Assembly (NCBI RefSeq): GCF_019966535.1 | Contig: NZ_JAIMID010000009.1 | Coordinates: 181,916-245,915, forward strand | Length of the DNA stretch: 64,000 nucleotides | Origin: Mesobacterium pallidum | GTDB taxonomy: Bacteria; Pseudomonadota; Alphaproteobacteria; Rhodobacterales; Rhodobacteraceae | Direction of reading: 5' to 3' | In this document: piece by piece, positions 7,901-16,345 of the stretch | Layout of the letters: every line of letters starts with the position of its first letter | Numbering within the stretch: position 1 is the stretch's first letter | Position numbers and translations under genes: made by a program | Notes under the pieces: model-generated | The model's database searches: none | What the model saw: only the letters and a program-made list of their open reading frames with translations | What the model was told of the DNA's origin: nothing

Positions 7901-10886
7901 TGCCGTTGTAGTTCTCGAAGTTGGTGTAGGAGATCGAGGTCGAGGCAGTGCCGTTGTAGAGATACTCGCCCGACTCCAGGTCGATCACGTGCAAAGAGGT
8001 CAACCCGATGGAGTATTCCAGCGTATCGATGCCGTTGCCGCCGTCATAGACGTCCGTTCCGCCGTTGAAGTGGCGCACAACGTCGTTGCCGCCGCCGGCG
8101 TAGACGGTATCCACCCCGGCCCCGCCGTCGATCGTGTCGTTGCCTTCGTAGCCGTAGATGACGTTGTTACCGCTGGAGCCGGTCAGGCTGTCGCCGTAGG
8201 AATAGCTCCCGCGCAGGTGCTCGATGCTCAAGAGGGTGTCCGTGCCATCCCCGCCCGAGGCCGTTCCGGTCTCGAGGTTCACCGTGACGCCGGAGGTGGC
8301 GTAGTAGTAGTCGACCGTGTCCTCGCCGTTGCCGCCGCTGATGTAGTCGTTGCCGCCGTTACCCCGCATGTAGTCGTCGTCGTTGCCGCCGTACATGGTG
8401 TCGTTGCCGTCGGAGCCATAGAGGTAGTCGTTGCCGTCCCCGGCCGACATCCAGTTGGTCTCAACATCGACGCCGGTCGAACTGGACGAGCCATAGAGCG
8501 TGTCGTTGCCGTCATCGCCGTACATCGTGTCGTTGCCGCCGGCACCGACCATGTAGTCGTTGCCCGAGCCCGCGCTGGTGGAGCTTTCGCCGCCCTTCAT
8601 CCAGTCGTTGTCTTCCTCGCCGTAGAGGTAGTCATTGCCGGTGCCACCATACATGGTGTCGCCGCCCGTGCCGCCGCGCACCGTGTCGTCGCCGCCATTC
8701 GCGATGATCGAGTCGTTCCCGCCCTCGGATTCGATGGAATCGTCTTCGGAGGTGGACTGGATCGTCTCGGACGAGCCGTCGCCGAAGATCTTGATGTGGT
8801 CGCCTTCGTTGCCCCAGGTGGTGAAGGTCCAGCCCGAGATGTCCAGCGCCGCCGTGTTGATGTGGATCTCGATGATATCGGTCGAGCCGCTGTTCTGGTT
8901 GCCGTCGATCAGCAGAGCCGTCGCGAACTCGGTGCTGCTGTCCAACTCCTGACTGTCCATGATGAAGGTCTTGTCGACATCGCCGCCGTCTGCGTAGAAC
9001 TCGATCTCTTCGATGGACGAGACGTCGAAGCCGCGCGTATCGACCACGGAGCCGTTGACGCCGGTCAACAGGATCTTGTCGGTGCCGTCGCCGCCGTACA
9101 GGTTTTCGCCGGCGTCGGCGCCCTGGCTGTTGGTGTAGACAAAGGTGTCGTTGCCGTCGCCACCGTACATGGTGTCGTCGTCGCCTTCGCCTTCCAGCCG
9201 GTCGTTGCCGCCACCGCCGGACAGGTAATCCAGGCCCGAGCCGCCCAGCAGCGTGTCGTTGCCGAGATAGCCGTAAAGCGAGTCGTTGCCGCCGTTCCCG
9301 TCGAGTTCGTTGTTGTAATCGTTGCCAAGAATGGAATCGTGACCCGACCCGGTCCAGGCGTTCTCGATGATCGTACCGGCCGCGATGCCCATGTTGCCGA
9401 TCAGCCCGCCCACGTCCGAGAAGGACCCGTAGCTGGACGAGGTGATGACCGCCAGGCGCACCGTCTGGTCGGCGGTGGAATTCGAGAAGTTGACAGTGTC
9501 GTTGCCGCCGCCGTCGACCAGGGTGAAGGCGTTGTCGTCGTAGCGCGTCGCCAGGTTGGCATAGGCGCGGCTGGTGGTGGTGGTGATGTTGGTGTTGTAG
9601 CCATACATCGTGTCGCCGGTGAAGGCGTTCGAAGTGCCATAGCCGTAGACTGAATAAAGGTCGGTCAGACCCTCAAGGTCGGCCAGCTGGTAGGTGATCG
9701 GCGTCACGCTCGACGCGGTTACATCCGGGTTGGCGCCCTGGCTGAGGTAGGACATCAACGACATCTGGTCACTGTCGTTGTAATAGACCCGGTCGCTCAG
9801 CACGTAAGAGCTGTTGTAATCACCCGCGTGGCCCAGGCCCATGGCATGGCCGATCTCGTGCAGGATCGTGGTGAAATAGCTGTCGCCCGGCCCGGTCGAG
9901 CTGCCCGGCAGGTGCACGACCGAATAGTCGATGGAGCCGGTGTTGGCCGAGTCGTAGGTTTCGGGGCCAGCCCAGTTGCCGCTGTTGTTGTCAAAGAAGA
10001 ACAGGTCAACAGCGGACGAGGTTGAGGTCGTCTCGATGAAGTTGATGCCCAGCACTTCCTCGAGCAGGTCAAAGACGTCGCGGATGTCTTCATGCAAGTC
10101 CGTGGCGATGCCGTTGCTGTCGGAATAGGTGCCCCAGGGCGTCACCAGCGAGGGCATGTTGGTCAGGTTGTAGTAAAGGATGCCGTTGTTGGCGCCGGCG
10201 CTCATGTCGAAGTAGCGCGTGCCGGTCCAGCCGTAGGCATCGTTCCACCAGCCGGTGCGCAGGTAGTTCGAGAAATCCTGGATCGTGCCGTTCGACGTGG
10301 GCGCCGAGGGCGGTCCGTCGCCGTCGCCGGCGCCTTCGGACGGTTCGCGGTTGCAGCCAGGGCAGCCGCATTTGTCACCAAGGGCGACCTCGAGCAGCGG
10401 ACCGAAATCGTAGGTCTGCGTCACCTCGACATCGGCGGCCATGATCGCCAGTTCTTCGTCGGTCGGGCCATCGTCGACAGGCGGGTTCAGCGCATCGTCG
10501 TCCAGCGCCGTGATGTCGGCATCGTCATCGCCGTCATCGGACGCGGCCGGCGCGGCAAGCGCGCTTTCCTCTGCGTCGTCCTCTTCATCCTCGGCGAGGT
10601 CGACCTCTTCGGCCAGGACATCGATGTCGACCTCGGCGGCCGGGGCGTCCGGGCCGTCATCCTCGGGCAGCTCAAGCTCGGGCGCGTCCGCGGACGAGGC
10701 CGGAGCCGCGTCGGCCGGAGCAGCCCCGGCGGTGTTCACGGCACCTGCGCCCTGCGCGGCCATGGCGCCCGAACCCGGCGCGGTCTCTTGCCGGCCCGGC
10801 GCGCGCTTGTCACGGCCGCCCGCTTCGCTCGAGGTGTCGTCTGCAGGCGTGGAAAATTCTTCGGGGGAAAACTCGTCGAAATCCAT
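4980..10886 (-). CDS. Secreted M10 (serralysin-like) metalloprotease with giant RTX calcium-binding tail
   Basis: 1968 aa. The N-terminal 170 residues are acidic and low-complexity without a Sec signal. DKCGCPGC follows at 171-178. A peptidase M10/metzincin domain spans about 200-480, with the zinc motif HEIGHAMGLGH (H343, H347, H353) and a Met-turn SLMSY near M378. From about 500 to 1900 there are dozens of GGxGxDxxx nonapeptides in blocks separated by non-repeat segments. The last 70 residues (DFALGADELHLDAALWGGG onwards) look like a type I secretion C-terminal module. It should be exported by a T1SS and fold on binding Ca2+ outside; no T1SS genes lie nearby. A GGAG ribosome site precedes the ATG. 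The antisense strand is also open over most of the gene, a by-product of repeat codon use. Confidence 0.9.
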   Translation of the reverse strand: MDFDEFSPEEFSTPADDTSSEAGGRDKRAPGRQETAPGSGAMAAQGAGAVNTAGAAPADAAPASSADAPELELPEDDGPDAPAAEVDIDVLAEEVDLAEDEEDDAEESALAAPAASDDGDDDADITALDDDALNPPVDDGPTDEELAIMAADVEVTQTYDFGPLLEVALGDKCGCPGCNREPSEGAGDGDGPPSAPTSNGTIQDFSNYLRTGWWNDAYGWTGTRYFDMSAGANNGILYYNLTNMPSLVTPWGTYSDSNGIATDLHEDIRDVFDLLEEVLGINFIETTSTSSAVDLFFFDNNSGNWAGPETYDSANTGSIDYSVVHLPGSSTGPGDSYFTTILHEIGHAMGLGHAGDYNSSYVLSDRVYYNDSDQMSLMSYLSQGANPDVTASSVTPITYQLADLEGLTDLYSVYGYGTSNAFTGDTMYGYNTNITTTTSRAYANLATRYDDNAFTLVDGGGNDTVNFSNSTADQTVRLAVITSSSYGSFSDVGGLIGNMGIAAGTIIENAWTGSGHDSILGNDYNNELDGNGGNDSLYGYLGNDTLLGGSGLDYLSGGGGNDRLEGEGDDDTMYGGDGNDTFVYTNSQGADAGENLYGGDGTDKILLTGVNGSVVDTRGFDVSSIEEIEFYADGGDVDKTFIMDSQELDSSTEFATALLIDGNQNSGSTDIIEIHINTAALDISGWTFTTWGNEGDHIKIFGDGSSETIQSTSEDDSIESEGGNDSIIANGGDDTVRGGTGGDTMYGGTGNDYLYGEEDNDWMKGGESSTSAGSGNDYMVGAGGNDTMYGDDGNDTLYGSSSSTGVDVETNWMSAGDGNDYLYGSDGNDTMYGGNDDDYMRGNGGNDYISGGNGEDTVDYYYATSGVTVNLETGTASGGDGTDTLLSIEHLRGSYSYGDSLTGSSGNNVIYGYEGNDTIDGGAGVDTVYAGGGNDVVRHFNGGTDVYDGGNGIDTLEYSIGLTSLHVIDLESGEYLYNGTASTSISYTNFENYNGTFTGTSSEGILGTSGANHIQMSNGGNAVAGRDGDDTLEGNGGNDTLEGDGGDDSIDGGSGNDVLEGGAGEDTIQGGTGNDSIEGGDNNDTLYGGDGDDTIDGNSGVDAVDAGAGNDVVRHFNAGADAYDGGDGIDTLEYSVNLTSLNTIDLETGEYFFAGSPSTTISYKNFENYNATFAATGSETILGTAGANHIQMGGGANTVFGRGGNDTLEGNDGNDKLHDGTGTDSVLGGTGDDTVYAEDDGMVGDYFNGGTGIDTFDISAHNWSGPVTVNLGTGVWSTGGGTEAVLAFENISGGAGVGETLIGSNSANHIMGNGGNDTIEDGGGADTIEGGDGDDLVRMTDGGSIDGDIYDGGAGIDTFDVSHYSWGVPVTIDLTAGVWSYSAGSEQVINFENIMGADGTGELLRGNAVDNWIDGNAGNDTIQGMAGNDTLLGGNGDDRLEGGDGDDDLRGYSGADTMLGGAGNDLYEIDNASQVVIEVGGEGHDTMHSFTADILLADEVEDGLLTGGLDLNATGNALDNTIIAENGSNVLDGAAGNDTILAGWGQDTVIGGAGADSLAGEGGADLIEGGAGGDTLDGGAGNDTMVGGGGDDVYYVDSWNDVVSETSGTGGHDLVYSSFGHVMTANVEDLTLIGPDDILGTGNGLDNVITGNAGANAITAKGGSDTVYGGAGDDDIKGNNGHDLLNGEDGNDVINGGKQGDTIDGGAGNDTLNGNNGWDVLLGGAGDDELNGGGGKDTLDGGTGADTMSGNGGDDRYDVDDAGDVVIELNAQGNDMVVATINYSLAANVENLFLIGGDLNGAGNALDNYIEGTTGNNVLEGGSGDDTIDGLSGADLIDGGAGFDTLYGAFGSDTIHGGFGFDSIDGGGGADVLYGDRGDDTIVTGAGADQIIFNDGDHADTVMDFALGADELHLDAALWGGGKTEAQVIADHATVVAGSTVFNFGGGDTILLVGVNNLVALESDLVLF

Positions 10887-10899
10887 GTCAGTCTCCTAC

Positions 10900-10915
10900 T
10901 TCCCCGAATGGGGAA
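10900..10915 (-). promoter_or_regulatory. Short inverted repeat in the RTX protease leader
   Basis: TTCCCCGAATGGGGAA forms a 6 bp perfect stem with a 4 nt loop. It ends about 14 nt before the ATG of the RTX gene and just upstream of its GGAG ribosome site. It could be an RNA hairpin influencing translation or an operator. The remaining gap to 11157 shows no other clear element. Confidence 0.3.
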
Positions 10916-11157
10916 CCTGGTTGGAATAAGTCGATCAAAAGACGATCCAATGGCGGACCGAGGTTGGTCTGATGACGCAACGGTAACACAGAAGCGTGAC
11001 GGAGACAGGGTCAGAAATTCCGGACCTTTCCCCGTAACCGGAACTTTCCGCAGCGACACTGCAGTCATAGGGCGAAATCTGTTTTCGGATCGATACCTGC
11101 GCTTGTATCGCGCCATCGGCAGGATTCCGCGCACCCTTCCGTTGCGTCACCCTGAAA

Positions 11158-12156
11158 TCACCCGTCCGCTGGGCAGCGCAGCAGAATCGCCCCCGCGCGG
11201 GCGCCGTTGGCGACGATATCATGGGCCTTGGCGCAGTCCTCGAGCGCGAGAACCTCGGCGATGCGGATGTCCAGCGCGCCGCGCGTCAGCAGGTCGGTCA
11301 GATTTGCAATCGCACGGTCCCGCTGCGGCTGGGACAGCAGGTAGACCAACACCATGTCCAGCGTCACCGCCTTGAACATCATCTCGTAGAACGGCACCAC
11401 CGGAGACATGGTCCGGGCCGACCCATAGGCCGCGATCGTGCCGCGCGTGGCGATCACATCCGTACAGAGGCGTACGTTCTCGCCGAACTCGACCTCGACG
11501 ATGCGGTCCACGCCCTGCCCGCCCGTCTCTTCGAGGATCTTCGCCGCGAGCTCGGGGTCGGTATAGTCGAACACCGCCTCGGCCCCGGCCTCCCGCGCGG
11601 CTTCAAGCCCCGCCCCGCGCGCCGTCGCCAGCACCCGCGCGCCCGAGGCACGGGCCACCTGGATCGCGATATGGCCCACCGTGCCGGCCCCGCCGGACAC
11701 AAGCACTGTCTGGCCATCGACCTCGCCTCCGCCCAACACGCTATGGGTCGCGGTGAGGCCGGGGATGCCCAGCGTCGCGCCCACGTCGAAGGACACGGCT
11801 TCGGGCAGCGGCACGGCCTGCGCCGCGGGCAGGGTGATGTACTCGGCCGCGGTGCCGAAAGCGCGCTGCCACTGGGCGTTCCACGTCCAGGCTCGCTGGC
11901 CGACGCGCGCCGGGTCCACCCCGTCGCCCACGGCCTCGATCACGCCGGCGCCGTCGCTGTGCGGCACGATCTGGGGAAAGGGCGGTCGCGTGACCCCGGG
12001 GCGCGACCCGGCGCGGACCTTGACGTCCGACGGGTTCACGCCCGAGCGTTCGACACGCAGCAACACCTCGCCCGGCGCCGGGTCGGGCGTGGGCAGGTCG
12101 GCGAGGGTCAGGACCTCGGCCGCGGGGCCGAAACGGTCGTAGGTGATGGCGCGCAT
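11158..12156 (-). CDS. NADPH:quinone oxidoreductase-like medium-chain dehydrogenase
   Basis: 332 aa zinc-independent MDR protein of the quinone oxidoreductase group. An N-terminal GroES-like domain (APGEVLLRVERSGVNPSDVKVRAG) is followed by a Rossmann domain with the nucleotide motif SGGAGTVGHIAIQVARASGA. No structural-zinc cysteine cluster is present. The family reduces quinones or alkenals with NADPH. AGGAG lies about 6 nt upstream of the start. It follows the DUF2783 and FAD-monooxygenase genes on the same strand (15 nt gap), suggesting a shared transcript and a role in handling the quinone or enone products of the hydroxylase. Confidence 0.85.
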   Translation of the reverse strand: MRAITYDRFGPAAEVLTLADLPTPDPAPGEVLLRVERSGVNPSDVKVRAGSRPGVTRPPFPQIVPHSDGAGVIEAVGDGVDPARVGQRAWTWNAQWQRAFGTAAEYITLPAAQAVPLPEAVSFDVGATLGIPGLTATHSVLGGGEVDGQTVLVSGGAGTVGHIAIQVARASGARVLATARGAGLEAAREAGAEAVFDYTDPELAAKILEETGGQGVDRIVEVEFGENVRLCTDVIATRGTIAAYGSARTMSPVVPFYEMMFKAVTLDMVLVYLLSQPQRDRAIANLTDLLTRGALDIRIAEVLALEDCAKAHDIVANGARAGAILLRCPADG

Positions 12157-12171
12157 GGATGCTCCTTCGGG

Positions 12172-12351
12172 TCAGGTATCAAGATGCTTGGCGGCGGACT
12201 GAATCAGGGCCAGCGCGCGGTCGGCGTCGCCCAGTTCCTGCGTCAGCAGCAGCGCCAGCTTGGCAAAGAACAGCTCGCGCCGCGCGGCCGGCACGGCGTC
12301 GATCTGCCGGGCAAGTGCTTCGTAGATTTCTTCCAGCTCAAGCGCTTGCAT
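12172..12351 (-). CDS. DUF2783-type small protein
   Basis: 59 aa protein starting MQALELEEIYEALARQIDAV, predicted all-helical and acidic. This resembles the DUF2783 family, short proteins commonly encoded next to aromatic-ring FAD hydroxylases; its function is unknown. GGAGGAG lies 7 nt upstream of the ATG. The gene overlaps the end of the monooxygenase by 14 nt, implying translational coupling. The short distance to the quinone-oxidoreductase gene places it in the middle of a three-gene operon. Confidence 0.75.
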   Translation of the reverse strand: MQALELEEIYEALARQIDAVPAARRELFFAKLALLLTQELGDADRALALIQSAAKHLDT

Positions 12352-13939
12352 CGGGGTCTCCTCCCAGGGCGTGGTCCAGTGCCGCGCGTATGGTGTCGGT
12401 CTCGGCCCGGGCCCAGCGGGCAGCTATATGCCCGTCCGGTCGCACGAGGTAGGCGGTGCGCGGGGCTGCGGACAGCATGCGCGCGGCCTCGCTGTCCGGG
12501 GGCAGGATGACGGTGTGAAGGTCGGGATGGGTGACGGTCAGCGCCGGATCGCAGGCCAGCAGCGTGAAGCCGGGGCCCAGACGGTCCGACAGGAAGCCGC
12601 CTTCAACCCGCGTCTCGGGCAGCGCGGCGCCGGGCACCGGCCCGCCGGCAAAGCGGGGATCATCGGCAGCCACAACCGGGCTGTCGGCATAGGTGTAGGG
12701 CGTCATCTGGCGCGGGTTCGCCAGTTGCCCCGCCCATGGATGATCAAGCGCGAGGCCAAGCGCCGCATCCCGCATGAGCGTCCAGCCGACGCTTGGCGGC
12801 GTCATGAACCGCGCCGATTTAGATGCATTTTCAAAGACATCCAGCGTGGCCCCGCGCCGTTCGGGCGAATAGCTGTCCAGGAGCTGCTCGGGCGCACGCC
12901 CCCGCACCACCCGCGCCAGTTTCCACGCGATGTTGTCGGCATCCGCCAGCCCGTTGTTCAGCCCCCGCACGCCGAAGATCGGCACGATATGCGCGCTGTC
13001 GCCGACAAAGAACACCCGCCCGTCGCGGTAATCGTCGAGCGCCAGCGTGTTGGCGGAATAGATGCTCCACCATTCCAGCTCCCACGGGCCCTGATGCCCG
13101 ATCTCTTCCAGCACCGCCGCGACCGAGGCGCGCACGACCTCCTCGCGCACCGCTTCCGTAGCGTCCTCGCCCTCGCCCAACTGATAGTCGATGCGCCAGA
13201 TGTCATCGGGCTGGCGATGCACCAGCACCGTCCCGCCGCGCCGGCAATCGGGGTCGAAAAGCGCCCGGCGGATCGTCGGGTAGTCATGGGCCATCTGCAC
13301 GTCGGCGATGACATAACGCCCCTCGTAGTTCTCGCCCTTCAGCCGCAGCCCGCGCATCGCCCGCACGGCGCTGCGCGCGCCATCGGCGGCAAGCAGCCAG
13401 TCGGCTGCGAAGTCATAGCTGCCGGTCGGGTCCTCGACACTCAGCCGAACGCCTCCGTCCATGTCCTGAACGCCGTTCACGCGGCTTTGCCAGCGAGTTT
13501 CGATCAACGGCTCGCGGGCGACGGCCTCCCAAAGGTAGGCTTCGATGAACTGCTGCTGGATATTGTACATGGGCCGGAATTTCTCGGACCCGCTGTCGGG
13601 CATGTCGAACTCGAGGATCTGCCGCCCACGGTAAAAGCTGCGCCCCGTGGTCCAGGGCAGCGCCTTTTCGAGAAACGGCGCGACGGCGCCCAGCCGCTCG
13701 AGGATATGAAAGCTCGACCGCGACACGCAGATCGCCCGGCTGCCGTCGTTGAACGTCGCCTTGGCGTCGAAGAGCACGCAGCGCACCCCGGCCCGCGCCA
13801 GCCCCAGCGCGGCGGTCATGCCCACGGGCCCCGCGCCGACGATGGCCACGGGCGCCGCGCCACCCCGCTGCGCGGGCGGATCGAACTGCGGATAGGTGAA
13901 ATACAGCGAGTCCGTCTCGCCCCGCCCCTGCGGTCTCAT
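12338..13939 (-). CDS. FAD-dependent aromatic hydroxylase (MhpA/PheA-like)
   Basis: 533 aa class A flavoprotein monooxygenase. The FAD-binding GxGxxG motif is in VAIVGAGPVGMTAALGLARA (about 32-51), the DG motif in LLAADGARSAVR, and the second FAD motif in FVGDSAHIVPIFGVRGLNNG. The C-terminal thioredoxin-like extension is typical of 3-(3-hydroxyphenyl)propionate or phenol hydroxylases. It uses NAD(P)H and O2 to hydroxylate a phenolic ring in the cytosol; the substrate cannot be assigned. An excellent AGGAGGGGG site precedes the ATG. First gene of an operon with the DUF2783 protein and the quinone-oxidoreductase homologue. Confidence 0.88.
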   Translation of the reverse strand: MRPQGRGETDSLYFTYPQFDPPAQRGGAAPVAIVGAGPVGMTAALGLARAGVRCVLFDAKATFNDGSRAICVSRSSFHILERLGAVAPFLEKALPWTTGRSFYRGRQILEFDMPDSGSEKFRPMYNIQQQFIEAYLWEAVAREPLIETRWQSRVNGVQDMDGGVRLSVEDPTGSYDFAADWLLAADGARSAVRAMRGLRLKGENYEGRYVIADVQMAHDYPTIRRALFDPDCRRGGTVLVHRQPDDIWRIDYQLGEGEDATEAVREEVVRASVAAVLEEIGHQGPWELEWWSIYSANTLALDDYRDGRVFFVGDSAHIVPIFGVRGLNNGLADADNIAWKLARVVRGRAPEQLLDSYSPERRGATLDVFENASKSARFMTPPSVGWTLMRDAALGLALDHPWAGQLANPRQMTPYTYADSPVVAADDPRFAGGPVPGAALPETRVEGGFLSDRLGPGFTLLACDPALTVTHPDLHTVILPPDSEAARMLSAAPRTAYLVRPDGHIAARWARAETDTIRAALDHALGGDPDASA

Positions 13940-14122
13940 CTGGCCCCCTCCTTGCCCTCTGCACCGGTGTAGCGGCCCCGCCGCCCCCTGTCTGCCCCCG
14001 ATCCGCGCAGACCCCCGCCGAAGGCGCGGGCAATCCGCCGCAACCGGGCGAAACCGCGCGCCGCCCCCCTTGTTCCCGGGACCGCCCGACCCCATACCCA
14101 ACACGACACAGATGGAGCCACC

Positions 14123-14896
14123 ATGACTTTCCGCGAACGCCTGTCCGACCAGCTTGACCGCCCGATCGTGCGCAACACGATCATGGGGGTGATCCTGTTC
14201 AACGCCGCCATCCTCGGGCTCGAGACCTCGGACACGGTCATGGCGACGGCCGGGCCACTGATCATTTTCCTCGATATGCTCTGCCTCGCGGTCTTCGTGG
14301 TGGAACTGGCGGCGAAACTCTACGCCCGCGGCTGGTCCTTCTTCCGCTCGGGCTGGAGCATCTTCGACTTCGTCATCGTCGCCATCGCGCTGGTGCCGGC
14401 CGCGCAGGGGCTGTCGGTCTTGCGGGCGCTGCGGATCCTGCGGCTCTTGCGCGTCATCTCGGTCGCGCCGACCCTGCGCCGCGTGGTCGAAGGCTTCGTG
14501 ACCGCCCTGCCCGGCATGGCCTCGGTCTTTTTGCTGACGGGCGTGATCTTCTACATCGCGTCCGTGATGGCCACGAAACTCTTCGGCCCCACCTTCCCGG
14601 ACTGGTTCGGCACGCTGGGCCTGTCGGCCTATTCTCTGTTCCAGATCATGACGCTGGAAAGCTGGTCCATGGGCATCGTCCGCCCGGTGATGGAGGTCTA
14701 CCCCTACGCCTGGGCCTTCTTTGTCCCGTTCATCCTGATGACCACCTTCGTCGTCGTGAACCTTGTCGTCGGCCTGATCGTCAACTCGATGCAGGACGCC
14801 CATGCCGAGGAATCCAACGCCGCCACGGACGATTACCGCGAGACCGTTCTGCGCCGGCTGGAATCGATCGAGGCCAAGCTGACCCGCGGCGACTAG
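14123..14896 (+). CDS. Voltage-gated sodium channel, NaChBac/NavMs type
   Basis: 257 aa single-domain six-TM channel that would assemble as a homotetramer in the inner membrane. S4 carries arginines every third residue (R101, R104, R107, R110 in LRALRILRLLRVI). The selectivity filter is TLESWSM (177-183), the signature of bacterial Na+-selective channels. S6 is followed by a polar neck and a C-terminal coiled coil (about 235-255). GGAG lies 6 nt upstream. Such channels are common in marine and alkaliphilic bacteria and are linked to motility and pH or Na+ homeostasis. Its stop overlaps the convergent lactonase gene by 4 nt. Confidence 0.95.
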   Translation: MTFRERLSDQLDRPIVRNTIMGVILFNAAILGLETSDTVMATAGPLIIFLDMLCLAVFVVELAAKLYARGWSFFRSGWSIFDFVIVAIALVPAAQGLSVLRALRILRLLRVISVAPTLRRVVEGFVTALPGMASVFLLTGVIFYIASVMATKLFGPTFPDWFGTLGLSAYSLFQIMTLESWSMGIVRPVMEVYPYAWAFFVPFILMTTFVVVNLVVGLIVNSMQDAHAEESNAATDDYRETVLRRLESIEAKLTRGD

Positions 14897-15738
14897 AGGA
14901 TCACGCGCGGCTCGGGCAGGCCCGTGATGCCGGCCGGGGCTTCGTAGACGCAGCCCTGCGCGTCGTCGGGGCTGTCGAGGTTCTCGCGCGCCGTGGTGAC
15001 GTAGAGCGTCGTCAGCTCCGGCCCGCCAAATGCCGGGCAGCTGGCATTCGTCCCCGGCACCGCGATCGCGCGATCGAACGCACCTTGGGCCGTGTAGCGC
15101 GCCACCCGGCCCGCGCCCCATTGCGCGTTCCAGACCCCGCCATCGCTGTCCACGACCGCGCCGTCGGGGTTCAGCCCCTCGGCGCGCAGGTCTAGGAACA
15201 CCTCCGCCTCGCCCTCGGGCCAGCCATCGGCGTCCAGTGCCTGGGTCATCACGCGCTTGCCGAAGGTGTCGGTGAAATAGCCGCGCCGGCCGCCGGGGGC
15301 GAAACAGATGGCGTTCGGGATGGTGATCCCGTCGTGCACCTTGCGGAAATCGCCGCGGTAATAGCGGTAGATCGCCCCGGCGCGCGGCTCGGCCGCCTTG
15401 CCCATGGTGCCGATCCAGAAGCCGCCCATCGGGTCCGCCCGCCCGTCATTCGACCGGGTCACCGGGTTGTCCGCCTCGAGCGGCGCCACCCGGTCCCGTT
15501 CCCCGGTCGCGAGGTCGAACCGGTAAAGCCCCGTCTCGGAGGCCATCAGCAGCGTGTCCCGGTCCACCCATCCGGCCGCCGAGACATGGTCTTCGAATTG
15601 CCAGTGCCTCGGGCTGTCGCCGTCGCGGGTCAGCAGCCGCTTGCCAAGGATGTCGAACCAGAACAGCTGGCCGCGCTCGGGGTGCCACAGTGGCCCCTCG
15701 CCCAGCTCGCACATCCGGTTGTCGAAGATCGTGGTCAT
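14893..15738 (-). CDS. SMP-30/gluconolactonase-family sugar lactonase
   Basis: 281 aa six-bladed beta-propeller of the SMP-30/regucalcin family. Conserved metal-site segments are visible: CELGEGPLWHP (metal Glu), SNDGRADPMGGFWIGTM (Asn/Asp), and LNPDGAVVDSDGGVWNAQWGAG. The family hydrolyses aldonolactones. In this operon it should open the D-galactono- or L-arabinono-lactone made by the upstream dehydrogenase. GGGAGG precedes the ATG, which overlaps the aldolase stop by 4 nt. It is the last gene of the long sugar operon. Confidence 0.9.
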   Translation of the reverse strand: MTTIFDNRMCELGEGPLWHPERGQLFWFDILGKRLLTRDGDSPRHWQFEDHVSAAGWVDRDTLLMASETGLYRFDLATGERDRVAPLEADNPVTRSNDGRADPMGGFWIGTMGKAAEPRAGAIYRYYRGDFRKVHDGITIPNAICFAPGGRRGYFTDTFGKRVMTQALDADGWPEGEAEVFLDLRAEGLNPDGAVVDSDGGVWNAQWGAGRVARYTAQGAFDRAIAVPGTNASCPAFGGPELTTLYVTTARENLDSPDDAQGCVYEAPAGITGLPEPRVIL

Positions 15739-16343
15739 GTCGGTGCCTCCCTGTCGTAGCGCGCGACGATTTCTTCCGCCCGGGCGCGCACCTCGGCGGC
15801 GCTGCGGCCCGGCGTGTAAAGCGCGGTCCCGATGCCGAACCCCGTCGCGCCCGCCGCGAACCAGTCCGCGAAATTGTCCGGTTTCGCGCCGCCCACCGCG
15901 AACAGCGGAACATCGGGGGGCAAGACCGCCTTCATCGCCTTCAGCCCCTTGGGACCGATCAGGTCGCCGGGGAAAAGCTTCAGCCCGTCCGCCCCGGCCC
16001 GGAGCGCGGTGAAACACTCGGTCGGCGTCATGGCGCCCGGGTAGCAGGTCATGCCCGCGGCCTTGGCGGCCGCGATAACCTCGACGTTGGTGTCGGGCGC
16101 GACGACCAGCGTACCGCCCGCCTCGCCCACGCGGGTCACATCGGCCGGGCTCAGCACGGTGCCCGCGCCGATTTCGGCCCGGCCCGCCAGCGCCTCGGCC
16201 ATAAGGCGGATCGAGGTCAGCGGGTCCGGCGAATTCAGCGGCACCTCGATGCGGCTGATGCCGGTGCGCACCAAGGACTCGGCTACCGAAACCGCGTCCT
16301 CTGGCGTGATGCCACGCAGGATGGCAATGATCTGTCGGGTCAT
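15735..16343 (-). CDS. dgoA: 2-dehydro-3-deoxy-6-phosphogalactonate aldolase
   Basis: 202 aa class I aldolase of the KDPG/KDPGal family. The Schiff-base Lys is about K122 in GADGLKLFPGD, and the catalytic Glu about E33 in RIEVPLNSPD. The SPDPLTSI segment after strand 2 resembles DgoA rather than Eda. It cleaves KDPGal into pyruvate and glyceraldehyde-3-phosphate, the last step of the De Ley-Doudoroff pathway. The adjacent KDG kinase supports this. It lies 2 nt from the kinase stop and overlaps the lactonase by 4 nt. Confidence 0.9.
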   Translation of the reverse strand: MTRQIIAILRGITPEDAVSVAESLVRTGISRIEVPLNSPDPLTSIRLMAEALAGRAEIGAGTVLSPADVTRVGEAGGTLVVAPDTNVEVIAAAKAAGMTCYPGAMTPTECFTALRAGADGLKLFPGDLIGPKGLKAMKAVLPPDVPLFAVGGAKPDNFADWFAAGATGFGIGTALYTPGRSAAEVRARAEEIVARYDREAPT

Positions 16344-16345
16344 GT

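Noticed and set aside
4281..9653. Very long plus-strand open frame (1790 codons) opposite the RTX protease
   Set aside because: Its product is a monotonous V/A/R-rich repeat mirroring the RTX nonapeptides in antisense; no ribosome site, no domain. It is an effect of repeat codon use and high GC.
4980..10886. Possible CRISPR or tandem DNA repeat array
   Set aside because: The repetitive DNA is in frame and encodes RTX nonapeptides with variable bases; there are no constant repeats with unique spacers.
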